Source of the DNA: Siderastrea siderea
Lineage: Eukaryota > Cnidaria > Anthozoa > Scleractinia > Rhizangiidae
DNA length: 64,000 bases
Assembly (NCBI GenBank): GCA_964030785.1
Contig: OZ034970.1
Location: 21,398,634 to 21,462,633 of the forward strand
Direction: 5' to 3'
The translations under genes and the position numbers were made by a program. Numbering within the stretch: position 1 is the stretch's first letter; each line of letters starts with the position of its first letter. Under the pieces are notes generated by a model that saw nothing but the letters and a program-made list of their open reading frames with translations, made no database searches and had not been told where the DNA came from. This document shows positions 52,701 through 61,700 of this stretch, piece after piece.

Positions 52701-55700
52701 TTTCTGCTGCTAAGAAAGTGACCTGCGAATACAGCTGCCTCTCATCGCTCCCGGCCGCTTGGGGCTGTATTCGCAGGCTGCTAAGGAAGGAACTTTCTGC
52801 AAGCGATTGTGGATCCACATCTAAACCATGAAGAACTGACAAATGCACTAGTTCAATGTCCTGGCAGCAGCAACCATTCAATCAGGAAATCACCTGAAAT
52901 GCCGTAAAGGAGCCATCAGGACAGCCTCAATATTAATCGATTTCTTTCACTGTGTTTTTGCATCAGGCACGTTTAATGACCTTTAACTCGTCTCCTGCGA
53001 GAAGTGGTTACATGTATGATTCTCTAAAGTAAATAAGAAATTAAACACATAAGCTGGTAAAATATACTTTAAATCGCGAAAGACACGAGGTCTTTAAAAA
53101 TTACAAGGGAAAAAACAAGACGGCTTACCACGTAATAACTAGGCGTAATCAATGATCATGAAGTGCGTTGGTCTACGGCGACGCAGTGGATAACTGAACA
53201 TTGTAGGCTTCCCAAACTAACTTCTCTTTTACACTGAAATAGTTAAACACGTATATTCAGCTGTAAGAACTACGGTTACATATCAGTTATTAACCAGAAA
53301 ACAACCTTGAAAACGAAATTTCCCGGACATTGATGAAAGCCGCTCGTATATAATATTGCAACCCGCTTATGCAAATTAGTCCGTGTTTACAAAACATATT
53401 TGCTCCTTGAACTCAACTATCGATTAAAAAAGGCAGAATAATTGAAAACAGTTCTTCCAGCCAAAAATTTTATTCAGCTTAACAACACAATTGCTTTCAG
53501 AAGCAAAACACTTTCGATTATGTTGTGTGCGTGCAAACACGCGTGTAATTTTTGCGAGCAAAATTACGAAAGTTATAAGAATCAAGAGCAAATGATCCGC
53601 TAAACAATCGAAGGAATCTCAATGCGAAACGGCTAAATACTTTACTTTAACTAACTCCATGTCCTCTTTCTCGGCAGTCGATTAGTCTTCAGGGTCATTC
53701 CTTTCCATTTTGAGCTTCAAAAAAGAACTTTTTAAAGAGCAGAAAAATACATCTCGAAACTGTATAACCAATCCGCACACGCCGCTGTTTTCTCTAAAAT
53801 CCCTGTGGTAGGGGCGGCCGTGATATTGTCTACCCATATGACGTTATTCCAAGATGGCGCCGAAAAAGCGAACGACGAACGACGAAAAAACTTGTTTCAA
53901 AAAGGTCTCCCCTTAGTACCACAGGATCCCAAGGTTATGAGTTGCGTTCTCCTAACGTCGAACGCAGTGAGGTGTCGTGTTTCACAATTTCCTGGCTTTA
54001 AACCGATTAAACAAGAACAAGGAGAAAAGGCGAAATTATCGCCGACAAGCAAACACGTAACTGCTGAGAGTCATAAAGGTCTTTTTTTCCGGTTCATCAC
54101 GTGGGAACAAACAGTTGCAACCACACTCAGCCACATATCATTTGTTAGCATCCATCAGTCCTGTTCAATCTGGGACTGTTTTACTTACAAGGTTCCCTTT
54201 CCAGTTTTACATTTTAGTCAGCTCCTCATGATATTATTGTTTCCTTAAACAGGTCGTGTGTTTGGTTTGAAGTTAATCCTCTATGGAACCAAAGAAGATC
54301 CTCTCGCTAACAATAAGCATGTTGACCAAAAGGCAAAAATAGTAGAAGCAGTCAATGTCTCCCTTCGCAGACAAGGTTAGTAATTTAAAATAATTGCAGC
54401 TACGCGTAGTCACAAAATACAACGTTTAGTAGACTGTGATGAAATGATCGTAGTTTTGGCTTTTCATCTCTCAGTGCATTTTTGCTGAAGAAGTTTTAGC
54501 GTGCAAGCAGGTTTCCATATTTACAAGTGCGCTAGTGTCATATGTGAAACATGAGTACATATCCAGGCTGGTGAGCAACGCACACTAATGAGATTCCCCC
54601 TAAACCATCCCTACTATACTACTTAAGTATTCTTCAACCGGCGTAAAGTACAGGTCATAATAAAGGTATGGTAAGGTAAAGTTGCTCAAAAGGCATGAGT
54701 GGGCCGAAACTTGTCCCGGTTCTGGTAGCAGGATGCAACTGATAGTAGTGGAACTCCTCCCTGGATGGGATGCTAGTCCATCGCAGGGTGACCCCAGCAG
54801 TATGTACCGGTATCTACTTATACACCTGGGTGGAGAGAGAGAATTCGGGGTAAACTTCCTTCCCTAGGGAAACAACACAATGTCAGAAACTAGGCCTTGT
54901 GCCACTTACCTTAATTCAGATCTGAAGTCCAACTTGCTACCCACTACACCACTGCGCCCCACGGACATAGTAACGGAGAACAGCAAGTGGGAATAGGAAA
55001 GAGAGGGGCGTGGGAACAGCTTCTCGAGTTTGTGTTTCATGCGTTTAGTCATCCATCCGTCCATCCGTACGTCTGTCCGTCCGCCCATCCGCCCATCCGC
55101 CCATCCGCCCATCCATCCCTCCCTCTATCCATCGCAGGTCCACATAAGCAAACGCTGATGTGGACCTGCTAACTATTATACGCTAATATGTATATTACAG
55201 ATATAATTAAAATTAAAGTATGGTTGATAAAATATCATAGCTACAGGGGCATTAAAATGTTTAAGACAATAAAAAGGATAAAAATAAAGACAAAGGAATA
55301 AGATAACAAGATAAATCGTTAATTAAGTAAATAGTCCAGTTTTTTCTTGTTAAACGTAACTGTCCCCAGAAATCCCTATTCATGGAGGATACTCACAGTG
55401 GAGCTACTGGAATTCGTGTAGCCGGAAATGCGGTGGAGGAATTCAAGTTCGATATCGTTCCTGCACCAATCCCCGGCCAGAAAACGGAGGAAAAGACTGC
55501 AATGGACTGGGACAAGCTAGGGAATCTAGAAAATGTAACAGACACAGGTGCCCAGGTACACTTACTACTTGTTATCTTGGCAAAAAATTCAGTTTTCATA
55601 TGTACTAATAATTTAGCGACATCATTCTGCAAGGCAATGGCTCCAACAAGAATAAAAAAAAATTGCAACTAATATGGACAAAAGATAAAAAAACATACAT

Positions 55701-58700
55701 GTAGTTTTAGTTTGAACTTTAGTTTGAGTTTCCGTTATACCTGGGAAATAGTTCAGACAGAAAAAGCTGCGAGAATTCCTTAAAAAGATAATCGCAATTT
55801 AATTCAGGATTATAACAAGCTGAATGAGAACCAGGTTTATAAACATTTCATTACAAGTAGAAGTATCGTACTTCTTGTAAAAACAGATTGAAGCAATCTG
55901 ACAATTTCTTTTTTTCTGAAGTGTTACCTCTGGATATGCAGAAATGCTGCTGTCCGTGAGTGTTTCAGTGGATGTACAATCCTATTGCAGGCTCAACTTG
56001 CAGCCTATTTTGAAACCAGTTTCACCAAGAAGACATAACCTGTACTAACAATTTTCGTTTGGTTATATTTACAAATGTACTTCAGAGCACTTTTGATTTT
56101 TCATAAGAATTTTTTCTAAGTAACGTTGAACCTGAGAAATCCCATGCTTTAAGAACTGGTAAGGAAGTACTCAATCTTGGAATAAATAAGTGAGAACGTT
56201 TTCTTTAACTTTATTTTTTCTTTTTTGTGTTAAGTTTTGTTTTAACATATTTATGCAATTTCTCCATGTAAAAGTTTATATACTGGCACAAAATCATGAA
56301 TCGCATCACATGTTTTCCGCATTGGTGACCAAAATCGAACATCGGAGCTTAAATACAATAACGAAAGTGGTATGAAGTTCTAAGTATGACATAGTATGAC
56401 GGAAGATTTTGTTTTTTTTTTGGACTAGGCAATAATTTGGACAGTTTCTCTATAAGACTCTGGCCCAAAAACTAACCAACAACTGGGAATGAACTTGATT
56501 TTTTTCCACGCAAAAGAGATGTATTTCATAAAACAAAAGCAACATTTCTTTCCTACTTTTATTTGTTGTGCGTTAATTTGTATTTGACGAAAACACAATG
56601 AACAACTTTGAAATCGTTGACCCATAACCTAAACTCTCATGTACTTTCCCGGGTCGAACAAATTTTTGGAAGTATACGCGTATTTTTGTACTAATTTATC
56701 AATGCTCTTGCTATCGTTTAAGCGTTGTTTGACCCATTTTCGAAAGAAAAAATACATAACGATGTCTAAACAGAATCGCTCGCTTAAAACTGGAAAGTTA
56801 AAGATAGATTTAGAGACCTCACCTTCCACCATGGTTGCCCTAATGGTTGTCCGGTGAGAAATACTGTTACGGACTTGTTTCCAAGCCAGAAAAGAGGCTG
56901 GTATAATTCTATCTATTAAATGGATCTATTTACCTCACATACAACTTTATCTTTCGAAGTTTTCTTTTTTTTGGCAATTCTCCCGTAAAAAAAAAAACAA
57001 GTTAATGTTGTGTGCGTTGTTGCGCGAGTGTTGAAATTTAAGACCCAGTCCACGAGAGGTTCAAAGATTTTTGGAAAAGGTCAGAAACAACCCTATCTCA
57101 AACTTTGCCTGCTGAAAGCTAGTCATGAGCAAGTAATCAAATCGACATTATTTTGTCTTCTAATACTACTGTGGTCACGTGACAGGCAATTTAAGTTTGA
57201 CCCCCCTGGGAGCAATTTTGGTTCAAAACATACCAACTTTGCATGTCTCTTGTCAAAACACACTTGAGCCAATCATAAATCAAATGATGTTTCTTTACTA
57301 CACTGACCTTCTTCTTCATAAAAATACTAATATTTCTTTCAGGCTCTTCTTATCAGCTGAACAATAATTTTCAACAGAGAGTGTGGTTTGGCAGATTTGA
57401 AAAAGTGCCATTTTTATCAAATTGCAAAGGAATTTTTTTCTATGTAGTAGACAAAATCTATGGTTGATGTGCATTTCCCAAAAGAGCCAAAGGATTGTAC
57501 TTAAACATTATCGAAAAACCTTTGCGGGCAATTCACTTTTAAGCTTCAATATAGCCTATGCAAAATTGACATTTTCCCAAAACAGACATATCTGCTGAGG
57601 GACAAATGGGTCGCGTTAAATCAGCTTTTAACACTTAACAAATACAGGAAACCTGTGAAAAGGCTAACAAAGTATGCGGTTTTCGTTTGTATTATTTCAT
57701 TGCCGCAGATTTTGCACATAAACGTTTTGCAGCCATTGAAGTCGTTCCTCCCCACCCCTCCCCCAACAGATTTCAGGTGAATCAGGAGTTTATTATTTAA
57801 TTTCAGAAGCAGCAGAAGCTTATTTCAAGCTATTCATATAGATTCATTTGGCTTTTCGGTGTTGTTTTCAGTCATTCAGAGTCTAAAATAAATTTAAAGG
57901 CCATAAAAACAGACTGAAATGAGAGAATTTAAGTCGAGAGGTTGCGTTACTCTGCGTGTCACAGAGAAATCGACTTTCGTGCATCGATAACTTCTCGACG
58001 GCAGATTTAGTATATTAAAAGGGGAAAATGGCAACCAAATAATTTCACATATTCCACGAGGAACCAAAATTTCCTTATACCAGCTACACCTTACACATAA
58101 TGGAGGCTTAACGTTTTACAGTTTAACAACTGTTATACCAACTGCGATTTGTCTTTGTGTGTATGAACCGTGTGTCTGATTTGTTGCAGTTAGTCGGCAA
58201 CCAAATGTAGCTTACATTCTATAAAACCTCGAGAATTGAACCATTGTTTCAGCTGTGTTTTGTCTCCAGAATACGTTGTTTAGGGAGTGACCATGAGGGG
58301 GTTTTGCTGAATGCCGTCCGAGGATACCAGTGATTTGACATTCGCTTGCGAAGTTTTGATTTCACCCTGCGTATGTTCGGGTCACTACGTCATGTAAACT
58401 TCTGTTCAATTGTACTAGGAAAATTACCAACTCAGTTTTAATTTTTTTTCTTTTCAAATGCGAAAGCATGTGGCTGATTCATAAAAAACATAGTTATTTC
58501 CCTGCAAGAAATGATATTAAATAGAAGGTGAATGTCAAGGCGGGGGCTTAATACTAATTAACAATACGGGAGAATTTAACTTTAGATTTAGAAACACATA
58601 AGTGCAATTTGCGTTCAGTTACATATACACAGGGAAAATACTTGAAGTAGCTACCGAACAAAGCAATCTGCTAATGCTTATCAGCAGTATAAAATGAAAC

Positions 58701-61700
58701 AATCCACATGTATTGTCTACTGAAGAGAAACGCCCACCCCTTCCCCGCACCAGGTGAACGGGAATTGAACCACGTCGTCACATTGCCGGGTTGCTGGTGT
58801 GATGCCGCTTTACCAACTGAGCTGCGATGGAGGTCATTTTTGAGTTAACTTAGTCCCACGATTTATGCTTCTGACAGCTAAGATACGGTATATGCATTCT
58901 AAAACCACCTGTAGGTCTGATACCTTTAGGAAAGTTTGAGTAGGCGTGTGCTGCCGGTCTTCCAGATCCTGACCCTACTGAAATTATTAATCCTGGCCGT
59001 GGCAGGCAAATCATGCAATATAATATCAAATGGTTTGTTTTGGTTAATTCTCTATCTTTTTCTGTACATCAGATAAATATGTATTTGCCCTCTACAGCTA
59101 CACTCAAACCATACCCAACTTTAAATCCAAGGGCAGGACCCAAAATCTGGACAATTTTAGGCAAAAATGGCTTAAAAAAACTTACCCTTTTGGGCGGCAC
59201 CTCCCTGTTTTCGCGTACAACCCAAGCAAACGGACTCCCAAATAAACATCTTGCTTTGTTAACCGTGTGCCAGTTCCTCAATTTTTCTTTACAGTAAGCT
59301 ATACGGGCAAGGACCTTTTACATAGTATCGCTAAATTTATCAATTTAATATCGCAGTTATAAGGATAGAAATTTACGGTTTACAACAAACTCTGATAAGT
59401 GTCTTTTTTATTATTCGCGATTCAGTTCATGGAAAATATTCACCATGGGGTGCTTGGTCTCAGTGTGATGTAACATGTGGGGTAGGGACTAAACGGCGTT
59501 CTCGCACGTGCACAAATCCCGCCCCGGTTTTCAATGGAAGAAACTGTGTTGGACGTTCTGAGCAATTCCGGAGTTGCCACTTGTATTCATGCCCACCAGG
59601 TATGCAAATTGAAATCAGTGTCTTTATGACAGCTATGTTTTCTTTTCAATCACAACTGAGGACAACACATCATTTAGAAAGGAATGTTCGTATACAAGTG
59701 CGTACGAAGCCACTGTTGCACAGGCAACATGCGACATAAGTACAAAATGCCTGTGATTTCTGGAACTGTGGTGAACATGTAATGTTTACTACCCGTGGAT
59801 AGAATATAAAAAGTTTCACTGGATACCTTTTGAACAAGGAACATTTTGTTCAATTAGCAAACAAAATACGAATCAAAATTCTTCTTCGTTTCAAGGACAA
59901 CTTTTGGTGGAATCTGTCTTTAGAAACAAGGACTGAGCAAAGTACACAGGTTTAACTTAACCACAGGAATGATGCAATTACCGACTAACTGATAACCAAC
60001 TTATTTGCTTGCTTTCTCAGTTGATGGAGGGTATTCAAAGTGGACTGCTTGGTCACATTGCAGTGCAACATGTAACAGTGGAACTCAACGGCGTAATCGC
60101 TCATGCACAAATCCTCCACCTGCAAACGGTGGAAAGAAATGTATAGGGCCTGACCAAGAAACGCGTTTATGTAGGAACTCTGATGCGTGCCCATCTCCAG
60201 GTGAATGTTTATAACTTTCACCCATAAGTGAGACAACGTTTCCCCTGTTGCTGTAAGTTAAACGTTTTTATCAATTCTGTTTTCAGGTTTCCCCATTCAC
60301 GGTGGATACTCACAGTGGAGTCCGTGGTCTCGCTGCAGCAAGTCGTGCGCAGGAACTCAGCAACGCTCTCGTTCGTGCACCAGTCCCAGTCCCCAAAATG
60401 GAGGAAGAGACTGCAGGGGACTGGGACAAACGAGAGAGGCAAGGAGATGCAACACACAAAGATGTCAAGGTAGAGATTTTGCATTGAAATACAACAATAA
60501 AAAAGAATTTTTTTTTCGTAAAGCTGCCTTTCATTCACCTTTGTCTTATCATGATAAAGGAAAGAAATGTTTTCTAGTTTCTTATTTTAGCAAGCTGTTA
60601 GTGGGTGGGGACTAAGACTGCATGAATCAATGCTACTGCAAGCATTCCCAACACCGTAGACAAACCTTTTTTTTCCCAACTTAAAACTTCAAAAGTGGAC
60701 ATCATTGCTTATAACAATTAGTATGTTTCTCTTGGCTGTGAAGTTCTTGAGGGAACTAGTCAAACGAAGCACCTTTGGACCAATTTTAATTAATTGAAAC
60801 TTATGAGAATTACATCTTAAGCATCTTTAGCGCACTGAAATAACAGTACTATTATCTATTCTACGTTGTATTTTTGTTTCCTGTGGTTAATAAATAGAAC
60901 TGTATCGTGTCTAGTAAGACTTGAAACCTTTCGCCCTAAAACAATGTTATCAATTAAATTCTTGACTAAAATGGGATGAGTGTGTGGTTGCTGAAAGGGG
61001 CAGGCTACTTTAAAATAAGTTAGAGAATACAAGTCTTAACGTCTTTTTTTATAGTCCATTACCTTCAAACCTTTTCAAAAGGTTACAAGCATGACGTGAC
61101 GTGTTCGTAAAGACCTAAGCGCTTACGCCACAATAAAAACTCGACAGCTAGCCCCAGTAACTCGAACTTCTCGAATCAAAAGCAGTTTCCCCTATAATTA
61201 CAAGAGAAGGGTTTATTGGGAAAGAGGCATAAATGTATATCGCAATTTGTGCCAAAAATGTCATTAAGGCACCCCTTACTGGCCCAGGTTTTGCATGCAC
61301 TGTGGATTTTGCATCCTAAAGCATATAGTTTTGGCCAGAAGACTAACTTTATAAAGATTTCACCATGTCAAATGGCCGGTAAAATACTTTTGCCATTGCT
61401 ACAGCCGGATTGTTTTCACTTTTGTCTTCAGGTGAAAAATGAAAGGAAACCAGTATGTAGAACACAAAACCCACATTGCAAACGTGTGTGTTTATTATTT
61501 TGTATATTTTGTCCCAAACATGGGATGAACTCCCCTTTCGTAATAAACCCTCCAATTCATGTGATTGCAATAATTTCATAATTGTAATTCCATGATTGTA
61601 ATCATGTCATGTATTATGATTTATTTCAGCTTGCAAAAATAGAGTGTTTGATGGTCTGTGTCAATACTATTCAAAGAACCCAGGCTGCTCCGTTTCACGA

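Noticed and set aside
53806..54248. 147-codon + strand frame with an AAGATGGCGCCG start context, possibly a nested gene
   Set aside because: No domain, no codon pattern, and its start lies in a patch with inverse ends (ATCCCTGTGGTA / TACCACAGGAT) that looks like a MITE.
58738..58840. Functional tRNA gene on the minus strand
   Set aside because: A and B boxes are good but the acceptor stem does not pair; better explained as a SINE head or pseudo-tRNA.
61216..61581. 121-codon + strand frame before the ShK exon
   Set aside because: No motif, and it runs through the intron up to the acceptor region without keeping the phase.
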